From positions 1-64,000 of the forward strand of contig JBAZZU010000012.1 of the NCBI GenBank assembly GCA_041658605.1: a stretch of DNA of 64,000 nt, given 5' to 3'. This DNA comes from JBAZWE01 sp041658605. GTDB lineage: Bacteria > Actinomycetota > Thermoleophilia > BMS3ABIN01. Positions 50,665 through 59,190 of this stretch are shown one piece after another (position 1 is the stretch's first letter; every line of letters begins with the position of its first letter). Position numbers and translations under genes: made by a program. The notes below the pieces were generated by a model. That model was given only the letters and a program-made list of their open reading frames with translations, was not told the origin of the DNA and ran no database searches.

Positions 50665-51945
50665 ATGGTCGGAAAATCCGCAAAAACCGCTTTTTTCTGG
50701 GATAAATCGCTCCTGTGGGGGATCATCGCCTTTCAGACCTTCAGGGAGCTGGATGTTTCGTTCGATCTGGTGACCGCTTCAGATATTCGTGAGAGCGGCC
50801 TGGCTGGCTATGACACTATCTTCGTTCCCGGGGGTTGGGCCAGCGACAAGATCGTCGCGCTTGGCGATGAGGGGCAGTCGCGCATCCGGGATTTTGTCGC
50901 CGGCGGTGGTTCTTATCTCGGCATCTGCGGCGGTGCTGGCCTGGCTTTGAGCCATAAGAGCGGCCTGGGGCTGGCACCGGTAAGCAGGATGCCGACCCGC
51001 GAGAGAGTCCCCAGCTTCAGCGGCAGGATCAGCCTCAGGCATTCGGAGCCGGGGCACCCGATCTGGAACAACGTCGCCGATGATACCGTTTTTCATGCCT
51101 GGTGGCCGGGGCAGTTTTCGCTTGATGAAGCAGGGGGTGTCGCCGTGCTGGCTCGCTACGGCGAACCGGGCGAAGATTCTTATGTCACCGATCTTCCTGT
51201 ATTGCCATCGGTCGACTGGGACGCGATGGAGAAGAGCTACGGGATAAACCTCGACCCGGCACGGCTCACCGGAGAGCCGGCGGTGATTGAAACCCGGTTC
51301 GGCGATGGCACCGTTATTCTCTCTTACCTGCATTTCGAGACTCCCGGCGACGATGAAGGCCACAAGGTGCTTCTGAATATTTTTTCTTACCTGGCCCGGG
51401 GGAAACATATGACTTCCTCCGATACCGGACGCCGTGCCAGAAACGCCGCCTCCCTTTATGACCTGAAGCCGGACGCGGGGATATCGTCCATAGTCAACGA
51501 TCTGGATAAAGCCGCTGAAGACCTGATCGCGTTTGGAAGAAAGAACTATCTCTGGAGCGAGCGCAACGACTGGATCCTGCAATGGCGCCGCGGCGTCCGC
51601 GGGGTCGAGTACTCGACGCTCCACGCGATGATAAGGGCGATCAGCGATAACGCCGCCCGGATTGATGGCAGCGATAGCGGAGCGGTAAACAGACTCGAAA
51701 GACTCAGAGAGCTGGCGCTTCCATTTTTCAGTGATGCCAAAGAGCTTCTGCGGCTGGAACGGGATGCGATCGCAAGCGGCCCGATAAGCCCCTTAAAGAC
51801 CGATGACCCTCGGATCGGGGCGCTCAGGAAGAGACTTTTTTCTGAATCAAAACGGTGCGGCGGGCTTTACGAAGAAATAGTGGAACTGGCGGATGAGATC
51901 CTGCTGCCGCTGCTGCAGGAAGGGCTGAAGCAGGACCTTCTATAA
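50665..51945 (+). CDS. BPL-N (glutamine amidotransferase-like) domain protein
   Basis: 426 residues. The N-terminal half is a class I glutamine-amidotransferase-like fold as in biotin-protein-ligase N domains: FVPGGWASDKIVALGDEGQ and YLGICGGAGLALSHK, the nucleophile-elbow GICGGA with Cys in place, then HFETPGDDEGHKVL. The C-terminal half is alpha-helical with an RRGVRGVEYSTLHAMI segment, unassigned. ATG at 50665 is chosen over an in-frame upstream start at 50617. Reaction unknown. It ends before a long hairpin that separates it from dsrH. Confidence 0.7.
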   Translation: MVGKSAKTAFFWDKSLLWGIIAFQTFRELDVSFDLVTASDIRESGLAGYDTIFVPGGWASDKIVALGDEGQSRIRDFVAGGGSYLGICGGAGLALSHKSGLGLAPVSRMPTRERVPSFSGRISLRHSEPGHPIWNNVADDTVFHAWWPGQFSLDEAGGVAVLARYGEPGEDSYVTDLPVLPSVDWDAMEKSYGINLDPARLTGEPAVIETRFGDGTVILSYLHFETPGDDEGHKVLLNIFSYLARGKHMTSSDTGRRARNAASLYDLKPDAGISSIVNDLDKAAEDLIAFGRKNYLWSERNDWILQWRRGVRGVEYSTLHAMIRAISDNAARIDGSDSGAVNRLERLRELALPFFSDAKELLRLERDAIASGPISPLKTDDPRIGALRKRLFSESKRCGGLYEEIVELADEILLPLLQEGLKQDLL

Positions 51946-51969
51946 CGTAAAAAAGGTATTACACGGTTA

Positions 51970-52003
51970 AGGGGCGTATTGCTCTGACGAGCAATACGCC
52001 CCT
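51970..52003. terminator. 15-bp perfect hairpin between convergent units
   Basis: AGGGGCGTATTGCTC (51970-51984), TGAC loop, GAGCAATACGCCCCT (51989-52003). It lies where the plus-strand BPL-N gene and the minus-strand dsr genes converge, so it may stop both, although neither side has a clean T-run directly after the stem (the minus strand has CTTTTTT about 16 bases on). Confidence 0.65.
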
Positions 52004-52123
52004 GATAATCTGATGATCATTCACACGCAACACCCCGAAACGACAATACGCGGACCTGGCTCAAAAGCGAAAGATCCGTCTACAAATATCGTTCGGTTCC
52101 AACATTAGTCTTCCCGTCTGGTT

Positions 52124-52414
52124 CTACCAGGAAGCGGTCTTGTTCGCCTCTACCAGGTCCACAAAACCAGCGTAGTCGGTCTCCTTGATACCATCCATGA
52201 CCTTGTCCACGCCGCGTTGCTTAAGATCCTCGGTCAGGACATAGACCTTGTAGTCCTTCGCAACCGCACTCATTCTGTCAGCGACGCCGGTGCCGGGCAT
52301 TGCTGCGTAGACGCCATCCTCATAAAGCAATATCGACGAGCCCTTCGAGGCATACTTGAGGCAATCCTCGAGAGCCATAGATTCAAACGGTGATTTATTT
52401 ACCAGATGAAGCAT
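52124..52414 (-). CDS. dsrH: Sulfur-relay protein DsrH
   Basis: 96 residues, TusB/DsrH family. Conserved Cys18 in LEDCLKYASKGSSILLYEDGVYAA and C-terminal ASW are as in DsrH. DsrH pairs with DsrF and DsrE in a hexamer that passes persulfide sulfur to DsrC. ATG with AGGAG three bases upstream. Last gene of the dsr locus, 11 bp after dsrF. Confidence 0.93.
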   Translation of the reverse strand: MLHLVNKSPFESMALEDCLKYASKGSSILLYEDGVYAAMPGTGVADRMSAVAKDYKVYVLTEDLKQRGVDKVMDGIKETDYAGFVDLVEANKTASW

Positions 52415-52425
52415 GCTGCTCCTTT

Positions 52426-52794
52426 CTAGAACATGAAGAAGTTTTTCTGCTCCTCCATCATCTTCTCTACCGCATCGGCTTCGATGATTTCGGGCTCGAT
52501 AACAAGGTCCTCAAGTGTCAGGCCACGAGACTCCATCGACGACCTGTCGATGAAAATCTTCTCAATATCATAGGCTTCCAGAGCCCTGAAGGTCGGTGAG
52601 AAATCCTTGATGCCGGTTCCGGAATTGTCCATGCCCTTCTTGATGGCGAGCACGCCATCATCGATAAAGAGCACACTGACATCCTGGTCGTACGCGCCCA
52701 TGATCAGCACGTTCTCCAGGCCTTCAAACGAATAAATCGCACCGTATGGTGCTGTGCGAAAAACAACCATAAGTTTTGCCGTTTCCTCACTCAC
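52426..52794 (-). CDS. dsrF: Sulfur-relay protein DsrF
   Basis: 122 residues, TusC/DsrF family, with an N-terminal VVFRTAPYGAIYSFEGLENVLIMGAY and SVLFIDDGVLAIKKGMD typical of the family. It is the non-catalytic core partner of the DsrEFH hexamer and has no conserved active cysteine. GTG start, same style of ribosome site as dsrE (GAAGGGGTGA). Lies 16 bp after dsrE. Confidence 0.93.
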   Translation of the reverse strand: MSEETAKLMVVFRTAPYGAIYSFEGLENVLIMGAYDQDVSVLFIDDGVLAIKKGMDNSGTGIKDFSPTFRALEAYDIEKIFIDRSSMESRGLTLEDLVIEPEIIEADAVEKMMEEQKNFFMF

Positions 52795-52810
52795 TGATAT
52801 TCACCCCTTC

Positions 52811-53170
52811 CTAAGCTCTGAATTCGACGAGGCGATCGGACTCGATCGCAAGTTCCGTGAGCATCCCCAGCCCGCCGATCGTAAAACCTTCCGCCGTGAC
52901 TGTATCGTTGATACCACGACGTTTGGCGGCAGCCACACATACAATAAAATCGATGTTGTTCTCGGTTCCCAGCTCCGTCCACCGTTTCTGGATATGCCGG
53001 TCGTCCGACTGCGGTTCCATCAGCTTGGTGGAATTCAAAACACCGTCCTGGTAGAAAAATATACGCAGGATCTCGTGCCCCTTGGCAAGAGCCGCCTTGG
53101 CAAACTGATAGGCGCTATCGGATGCTTCGTGCTGATATGGGCTTTCCATCACTAAGACTCCAAGCTTCAC
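52811..53170 (-). CDS. dsrE: Sulfurtransferase DsrE
   Basis: 119 residues with the chosen GTG. Active cysteine lies in IDFIVCVAAAKRRGI; from this start it is Cys78, the same number as in Allochromatium DsrE. It accepts and donates sulfane sulfur to DsrC. The GTG ending at 53170 has AGGAAGGGG eight bases upstream; a GTG ending at 53179 is too close to the site. A terminator-like hairpin separates it from dsrL. Confidence 0.94.
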   Translation of the reverse strand: MKLGVLVMESPYQHEASDSAYQFAKAALAKGHEILRIFFYQDGVLNSTKLMEPQSDDRHIQKRWTELGTENNIDFIVCVAAAKRRGINDTVTAEGFTIGGLGMLTELAIESDRLVEFRA

Positions 53171-53313
53171 TACTGTCACCCCTTCCTGATAAATCGTTGT
53201 TTTTCCTTTTCACGGACATTTTCCCAGACTTCCCCGCCCCAGAGATATCGATCTTCATCTTACTCGGGTTTCCCATGTGATTTCGCCCACATGTTCAATG
53301 CAGCGGTGCTGTT

Positions 53314-53358
53314 AAAAGGCGACTGCCCCGGAATCTACTCCGGAAGACAGCCGCCCTT
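53314..53358 (-). terminator. Terminator-like hairpin between dsrL and dsrE
   Basis: Minus strand AAGGGCGGCTGTCTTCCGGA pairs with TTCCGGGGCAGTCGCCTT (internal mismatches), followed by TT. It lies in the 220-bp gap after dsrL. It would end or attenuate the dsrM-L transcript and leave dsrEFH at a different level or under its own promoter. Confidence 0.7.
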
Positions 53359-53391
53359 GAAAGCCAACCTTAATACGATACGCCCACAGGG

Positions 53392-55080
53392 TCAGGACAT
53401 GTCAATATAGCCGCACGGGCATTCTTCGGCGCACTTGGCGCAACCCACGCAGACTTCAAGCCTGAACTTGTAAGGATTACCGTTCTCGTCGCGCTCTTCA
53501 AGCTTTTTGACGGCGCTGTAAGAACAGAACGAGTAGCAGTTTCCGCAATCGAAGCACATGCCGCAGCTCATGCAGCGAAGCGTCTCTTCCTTGCACTGGT
53601 CATCCGTCCAGGTGGATACAACCTCGTTGAAATTACCCTCACGGTCGCTGACCGGAATATGTGACTTCTCAACCCGGGCAGCCTCTGCGTAGTAGTTCAT
53701 GGCCATCTTGTCGGACTTGATGACCTTCGCAGGAAATTCCTTGGGAATCTCTTCTCCGCGAATATGGTAGTCCATAGCGTTGGCAGCCTTGCGTCCGAGG
53801 CCGATGGCCTCAGTCACGGTACCGAGTCTGTTGGTCACGTCGCCTCCGGCCCAGACACCGTCTTCGCTGGTGGCGCCGGTGGCCTCGTCGACCGTGATCC
53901 AGCCCTTCTCGTCCTTGAAGGCGTCGAGCCCATCGAACTGGGCGCCCTGGCCGATGGCCGGCAACACCATGTCGCAAGCGATGATGAACTCAGACCCTTC
54001 GACGGGTACCGGACGCCGGCGGCCGCTGTCGTCGGGCTCGCCAAGCTCCATCTTGATGCACTTGAGGCCGGTTACCTTGCCACCGTCGCGAACGATCTCG
54101 ACCGGGGCGGTCAGGTACTGGATATTGATGCCCTCTTCGAGGGTGTCGTCTATCTCTTCTTCTTCAGCCGGCATTTCCTCACGGGTGCGTCGGTAGATGA
54201 TCTCGGATTTAGCGCCCATGCGCCAGGAGACGCGAGCCGCGTCCACAGCGCTGTTACCGCCGCCGATGATCAGTACTGTCTTACCGTTGATGTCCATGCT
54301 CTCGCCGGCGTTGACCTTATTGAGGAATTCGACGGCGCTCATGACGCCTTCGCCCTCTTCGCCGGGAACACCCATGGTCCAGCCCTCGTGGGCGCCGATG
54401 CCGAGGTAGATGGCGTCGTAGTCCTTCTTGAGGTCATCCATGGAGACATCGGTTCCGACGCGGGCGCCGTACTTGATCTCGACTCCCAGGTCAGCGATGG
54501 CCGCCACTTCGGCGTCCAGGATGTCTTCCGGCAGTCGATAGCTCGGTATACCGTAACGGAGCATACCGCCGGATTTCTCAAATGCCTCGAAGATGGTTAC
54601 CGGATAACCGCGGCGCGCCATCTGGAACGCGGCGGAAAGGCCGGCAGGACCTGAACCGACGACGGCGATCTTCTCACTCTTGACCTCGTCGGTGATCTTC
54701 TCATGCTTCAGGTTATGGCTCAGTCCGTAATCGCCCAGGTAACGCTCGACCTGGTTGATCGACACGGCGCCGTCCTTGGCGTTCCGGTTACAGTCTGTCT
54801 CGCAGAAATGCGGGCAGACGCGGCCGATTATGGACGGTAGCGGATTCGTCTCCGTCAGCAGGCGCCAGGCCTGTACGAATGACTCATCATACTCGCGTTT
54901 GAACATCTCCGACTGCGAGACGGTCGTCAGAAAACCGCGGATATCGTTGCCTGCCGGGCAGGCGTTGCTGCAGGGCGGTATTTTCTGCTTGTAGACCGGA
55001 CGCAGATGTGAACCTTCTGACCCGCGGCTATACCCGGCGGCCCCTACCTCTCTTTTTCTGATCTTTAATACTACAGCCAT
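53392..55080 (-). CDS. dsrL: DsrL: NAD(P)H oxidoreductase of the Dsr system
   Basis: 562 residues, related to the glutamate synthase small chain. N-terminal iron-sulfur region has cysteines at 37, 41, 89, 93 and 97; FAD motif GSGPAGLSAAFQMA starts about 142; NAD(P) motif GGGNSAVDAARVSWR starts about 273, followed by YRRTREEMPA, the paired arginines that favour NADPH in GltD-like proteins. C-terminal ferredoxin-type cysteines lie in CMSCGMCFDCGNCYSFC and CVGCAKCAEECPCGYIDM. It is shorter than the 650-residue Allochromatium DsrL. Likely passes electrons between NAD(P)H and DsrAB. AGGAG precedes the ATG. Confidence 0.93.
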   Translation of the reverse strand: MAVVLKIRKREVGAAGYSRGSEGSHLRPVYKQKIPPCSNACPAGNDIRGFLTTVSQSEMFKREYDESFVQAWRLLTETNPLPSIIGRVCPHFCETDCNRNAKDGAVSINQVERYLGDYGLSHNLKHEKITDEVKSEKIAVVGSGPAGLSAAFQMARRGYPVTIFEAFEKSGGMLRYGIPSYRLPEDILDAEVAAIADLGVEIKYGARVGTDVSMDDLKKDYDAIYLGIGAHEGWTMGVPGEEGEGVMSAVEFLNKVNAGESMDINGKTVLIIGGGNSAVDAARVSWRMGAKSEIIYRRTREEMPAEEEEIDDTLEEGINIQYLTAPVEIVRDGGKVTGLKCIKMELGEPDDSGRRRPVPVEGSEFIIACDMVLPAIGQGAQFDGLDAFKDEKGWITVDEATGATSEDGVWAGGDVTNRLGTVTEAIGLGRKAANAMDYHIRGEEIPKEFPAKVIKSDKMAMNYYAEAARVEKSHIPVSDREGNFNEVVSTWTDDQCKEETLRCMSCGMCFDCGNCYSFCSYSAVKKLEERDENGNPYKFRLEVCVGCAKCAEECPCGYIDMS

Positions 55081-55179
55081 ACGCTTCTCCTTTTCCCAGG
55101 CGTCAACGCACCTAATGACCGAGAGCTGTTTTTCAGTTGTAAATCATCCGGTGCATCAACGCCTAAGCGATGATTCCGA

Positions 55180-55425
55180 TTACTCGTTAGCAGAGCCTTC
55201 TACTCGCGGAAGCTCGATGGAGCTGCCGCCGAAGTAGCCATATACGCACCGGCCGGAGTCGATGAGCAACTTGATGGCACCTTTCGTGTCCGCACGCGAC
55301 AAGTCGCCGTATTTTTCCTTCATCGCCTTGGTCAGGTCGCCAGCCTTTAGTTTCTTCTGGCCCGCGACACTGGCGACGAGTTCATACATGTCGTCAGCCA
55401 ACTGCTCTATTGTGACATCAGCCAT
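55180..55425 (-). CDS. dsrD: DsrD, winged-helix activator of sulfite reduction
   Basis: 81 residues, winged-helix fold. The SGRCVYGYFGGSSIELP tail and VKAL/ADTKGAIKLLIDSG helix are typical of DsrD, which stimulates DsrAB-catalysed sulfite reduction and is normally found in sulfate/sulfite reducers. It lies 15 bp downstream of dsrB, and the dsrB stop overlaps its ribosome site (TAGGAGG), with about 11 bases to the ATG. Its presence beside dsrL and dsrEFH is unusual. Confidence 0.95.
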   Translation of the reverse strand: MADVTIEQLADDMYELVASVAGQKKLKAGDLTKAMKEKYGDLSRADTKGAIKLLIDSGRCVYGYFGGSSIELPRVEGSANE

Positions 55426-55440
55426 CGTAAACCGGACCTC

Positions 55441-56517
55441 CTAGTATCTGTTGTGTAGAGACCTTCTGTAGGTCGTACCCGCATGGCGGAAATCGTCGAG
55501 GTGATACTTGGTAAACTCGATGCCGCTCATGTCGAAGAACTTCTCCCAACCTATGCGGTTGATCCATTCGCCTACACGCTCGAACGGACGCGCGTTGGCT
55601 GCGTAGAGCTCAACGATGCTCTTGACCGCGTCGGTAACTTCCGGCCAGCGCGGTGGGTTGTTCGGCAGGTACGGGATTGCCAGCTTGGTGAACATCGGTT
55701 CGCTCCTGGCGTTGGAGATCTTTCCTCCGAGCCAGATCGAGACACCGTCGTTAAGCGGATCCGCCAGCGGCATGGCCGGGCAGACGGTGAAACAGTTGCC
55801 GCAGTACATGCACTTGTCTTCATCGACCTTGACCGTCGTCTTGCCATCTACCGAAGTCGGCCGGATAGCGTTGTTCGGGCAGGAAGCGACGGTGGTCGGG
55901 ATCTCACACTGTTTCGGCAACGCCTCGTTGTCGATACGGGGCGGCGTGCGGTGCAGGCCGAGGATGGCGATGTCGGAAGCGTGTACCGCGCCGCACATGT
56001 TCAGGCAGCAGGCCACAGCTACGCGCAGTTTCGCCGGCAGCTTCTCCGATGTGAAGTACTCGGACAGCTCATCCATGACCGCCTTGACCAGACCCGAGGC
56101 ATCGGTAGCAGCCGAATGGCAGTGTACCCAGCCCTGGGTGTGGACAATGTTGGAGATCGCGTTGTTGGTGCCGCCTACCAGTGTACCCATGGCGTTCAGG
56201 TCCGCGATCAGCGGATCGATATTATCTTCCTTGGCCAGCAGGAACTCGATGTTGTTGCGGCTGGTGAAACGGAAGAACCCGTCGCTGTACTTATCCGCCA
56301 GGTCCATTATGTTCCTGAGGAAGTTGATGCTCACGAGCCTCGGTGAGGCGCAGCGCACTGTGAAAATAGTGCCGGCCGGACCGGTGTGGGAGAGCACGCC
56401 CGGCTTGAGCGAGTCGTGATACTGCCACTTGCCGTAATTCTCCTTGATCATCGGATGCAGGAACTTGTCGTAATGCGGCGGTCCAATATCCGTAACTCTT
56501 TTTGCTTCAGTCGCCAT
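55441..56517 (-). CDS. dsrB: Dissimilatory sulfite reductase beta subunit
   Basis: 358 residues. The siroheme-[4Fe-4S] region CCLNMCGAVHASD and CEIPTTVASCPNNAI, and the inserted ferredoxin domain CMYCGNCFTVCPAMPLADP are intact. With DsrA it interconverts sulfite and a DsrC-bound trisulfide in the cytoplasm. AGGAGG lies eight bases before the ATG. It follows dsrA and precedes dsrD. Confidence 0.98.
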   Translation of the reverse strand: MATEAKRVTDIGPPHYDKFLHPMIKENYGKWQYHDSLKPGVLSHTGPAGTIFTVRCASPRLVSINFLRNIMDLADKYSDGFFRFTSRNNIEFLLAKEDNIDPLIADLNAMGTLVGGTNNAISNIVHTQGWVHCHSAATDASGLVKAVMDELSEYFTSEKLPAKLRVAVACCLNMCGAVHASDIAILGLHRTPPRIDNEALPKQCEIPTTVASCPNNAIRPTSVDGKTTVKVDEDKCMYCGNCFTVCPAMPLADPLNDGVSIWLGGKISNARSEPMFTKLAIPYLPNNPPRWPEVTDAVKSIVELYAANARPFERVGEWINRIGWEKFFDMSGIEFTKYHLDDFRHAGTTYRRSLHNRY

Positions 56518-56607
56518 AAACCTAACCTCCTGTTACTGTCAAAGTTGACTCAGGACAATCTGTGGTCCCCCTTGAGGTTCCGCAGACGGCCTGCTTGGAT
56601 CGCCTGA

Positions 56608-57816
56608 TTATTCCTCGCTGGCGCTTGCTCCCTCTTCTTCGTAATACTCTTCGTAGAAGATGTAGGGGTTGTCTCTCGGTGCCTTGACCATCTTCGGTGA
56701 CGGAGTCTCGCCGATGCCCTCGAGGAAGGTCGCGAGGCTGATGCGCTCTATGAACTCGCCGATACGCTCGCGTGCCGTGCCGTGCTCATCCCAGAATTCC
56801 CAGATGCGCTCGAGCAGGTCATGCATGGGCTCGTAATCGCCATCCTCTATCTTCATGAAGGGGATGATGACCGAACCGAACAGCGCGCCTTCGACGATCG
56901 GCGCCTTGGCGCCCAATGCGATCGCGAATCCTTTATCGTCGCCAGGCGAAAGTGCTTTCGGGAGGCGGTTCAGGCAGTGCATGCACTTGACGCAGTCGCT
57001 GTCGTCGATTTTGATCTCCTTGCCCTCGACCGTGATGCAGCTGGTCGGGCAGAGATCGACGACGGCGCCCTGGATGTCCATGCCGCTGTCTACATATGCG
57101 GCGAATGCTGCCTGGTCAACCTTGATCTCGTCTCTCCAGATGCCGATTATGCCCATGTCTGAACGGGCGATGGCCGCGGTACAGTCGTTCGGGCAGCCGG
57201 ACATCTTGATCTTGTACTTGTAGTTGAACATGGGACGATGAAGCTCATCCTGATAACTCTGCGTCAGGTTGTAGGTCATGTCCAGCGTGTCGTAACAGGA
57301 CATCTCACAACGAGCGGGCCCCGCGCAACAACTCGGGGTACGAAGATCGGAACCGGAACCGCCAAGGTCCCAGCCCTTTTCCGTCAAAGCCCTGAAGATG
57401 GGCTCCAGCTCTTCGGTGCGGGTTCCCAGAAGCACCATGTCACCGGTGGAGCCGTGCATGTTGGTGAGACCGGAACCGTGCTCTTCCCAGATGTCCATTA
57501 TCTCGCGAAGGGCGTCCGATGTGTAGAACCAGCCTGAGGGCTGATTCACACGGACTGTGTGAAAATGCGAAACGCCGGGGAACTCTTCCGGCAGCGCAGA
57601 GTAACGGCCGATGACGCCACCGCCGTAACCCATGACACCTACGAGACCGCCGTGCTTCCAGTAACCGCGCCTGTCCTCGTAGGACTTCTCCAGCTGACCC
57701 AGAAGGTCCTTGCACATCTCGTTCTTGCCGGCCATGCTTTTGATATCCGTGACGAAACTCGGCCATGGCCCCTTTTCCAACTCATCCAGGAGTGGAGTCT
57801 TAAGTTCATCTGACAT
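56608..57816 (-). CDS. dsrA: Dissimilatory sulfite reductase alpha subunit
   Basis: 402 residues, slightly short for DsrA. Siroheme-cluster cysteines lie at about 164/170 (CAGPARC) and 208/212 (SGCPNDC). A ferredoxin domain has cysteines at about 256, 260, 275, 278 and 281 (CVKCMHC then LNRLPKAL). GARSD region and substrate-side basic residues look present. A C-terminal acidic tail (YYEEEGASASEE) extends the protein. AGGAG precedes the ATG. Its phylogenetic type (reductive or oxidative) cannot be judged by eye. Confidence 0.98.
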   Translation of the reverse strand: MSDELKTPLLDELEKGPWPSFVTDIKSMAGKNEMCKDLLGQLEKSYEDRRGYWKHGGLVGVMGYGGGVIGRYSALPEEFPGVSHFHTVRVNQPSGWFYTSDALREIMDIWEEHGSGLTNMHGSTGDMVLLGTRTEELEPIFRALTEKGWDLGGSGSDLRTPSCCAGPARCEMSCYDTLDMTYNLTQSYQDELHRPMFNYKYKIKMSGCPNDCTAAIARSDMGIIGIWRDEIKVDQAAFAAYVDSGMDIQGAVVDLCPTSCITVEGKEIKIDDSDCVKCMHCLNRLPKALSPGDDKGFAIALGAKAPIVEGALFGSVIIPFMKIEDGDYEPMHDLLERIWEFWDEHGTARERIGEFIERISLATFLEGIGETPSPKMVKAPRDNPYIFYEEYYEEEGASASEE

Positions 57817-57887
57817 ATCCTTCTCTCCTTTACTCTGATTGCAGTTTGCTTAGTTGAACCTCAGTAACGAGCAGTAAAAGCTAAAGG

Positions 57888-59162
57888 TCAGGCCCCCGCT
57901 CCCTCTGCTATTCCTTCCACCGTTCCAGCGCTCTCCTCTTCCTCAGCTTCATCTGCCGGCTCTTCGGCGTGAACGGGTTTCACGAAGATGCCTTCCCTTG
58001 GCATGAGCGGAAGCAGTTTCAGACCTAACAGGTAAACCAGTCCGATGAGTGCAAAAATGCCTGCATACTGGATCCATTCGATCAGACGCGGTATGTACAT
58101 TACATTTATGCCATCCTGAAAACCACTGGAAAGCTCGAAGCCGGGCATGATCGGCTGCGCCAGCACCTGTCCTGGCAGGATGAAGAGCATCCTCTCGCCG
58201 AGAACACCGATCACGTGCATAACCGACGCCGTCAAGATCCAGCCGATCCTGTTCTTCGTCTTCGGATTGAAGAGGATAAAGATCGGTATCAGCAGACCGA
58301 CGAGGTAGAGCTGAATCCAGAAAACAAATGTAAAGAACTTGCTGCCGCCGAACATGACGAAGATCTCACCGTGCTGGAACTCCGGATCATAAAGATGTGT
58401 AAGGTGCTCGATCGTGACCAGGTAGAAGACGAAAATCATCAGGCCCAGCATGATCTTCGAAAGCTGCAGGAAGAAGCGATTGTCGAGCTCCCGCTTAGTA
58501 TATTTGAAGGTCAGGTACATCATCACCATCGCCAGGGCCGTCCCTGAAGACAGGGCCGCGATTACAAAGGCCAGCGGCGTGATCGATGAGAAGTACATGT
58601 CACGACCGTTGATGATACCGAAGATGAAGCCGGTGCCGGAGTGGACAAAGACAGCGGCGACAACCGCAGCCGTGCCCATGACGGTGGTCCAGCGTTCGTT
58701 CTCCTTGAACTGGGCCCACAGATAGAGGATACCGATGGTGATGTAGCTCATATAGATGAAGGCGTTCAGCGAAAGCAGCGAACGCGGGTTTACCATGTAA
58801 AAAGGCAGGAAGATACGGTCGGGACGACCCCAGCCGGAGATGAGCGCGCCAAGGGCTCCGATCATGAATATCACGGAATTGAATGCCGCAATCCTCGAGA
58901 GCACCTTGTACTCTTTCTGCTTGAAGATAACCGCAAGCCCGGAGATCATCAGCGAACCGGCGCTCAGGCCTACGAAGAGGACAAAGATCACCTTGTCGCC
59001 GGCCCAGGTCACGGAGTTGCTCATGCCGGTCAGGTAGTAGCCCTTCACAAACCTGATCACGGTCGCTACCAGCCAACCAAGCACCAGCCCGGCGCAGATC
59101 GCCGTCGCGGCCCAGTAGCTGCCGCTCTTTCCCTCTATTCTCGAGAAATAGTAATTCGCCAC
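57888..59162 (-). CDS. dsrP: DsrP, NrfD-type membrane subunit of DsrMKJOP
   Basis: 424 residues with about ten hydrophobic helices, NrfD/PsrC family. Exchanges electrons with the quinone pool and the periplasmic DsrO/J. C-terminal tail is Glu/Ala-rich (AEEPADEAEEEESAGTVE), an unusual low-complexity end. GTG start with AGAGG upstream. Follows dsrO by 28 bp. Confidence 0.95.
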   Translation of the reverse strand: MANYYFSRIEGKSGSYWAATAICAGLVLGWLVATVIRFVKGYYLTGMSNSVTWAGDKVIFVLFVGLSAGSLMISGLAVIFKQKEYKVLSRIAAFNSVIFMIGALGALISGWGRPDRIFLPFYMVNPRSLLSLNAFIYMSYITIGILYLWAQFKENERWTTVMGTAAVVAAVFVHSGTGFIFGIINGRDMYFSSITPLAFVIAALSSGTALAMVMMYLTFKYTKRELDNRFFLQLSKIMLGLMIFVFYLVTIEHLTHLYDPEFQHGEIFVMFGGSKFFTFVFWIQLYLVGLLIPIFILFNPKTKNRIGWILTASVMHVIGVLGERMLFILPGQVLAQPIMPGFELSSGFQDGINVMYIPRLIEWIQYAGIFALIGLVYLLGLKLLPLMPREGIFVKPVHAEEPADEAEEEESAGTVEGIAEGAGA

Positions 59163-59190
59163 TACAACCTCTCAGTCACGAAAATGGACA

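Noticed and set aside
53764..54654. Plus-strand frame of 296 codons
   Set aside because: Antisense shadow of dsrL with no ribosome site or recognisable motif.
55483..56419. Two plus-strand frames of about 270-290 codons
   Set aside because: Antisense shadows of dsrB, which has all family motifs.
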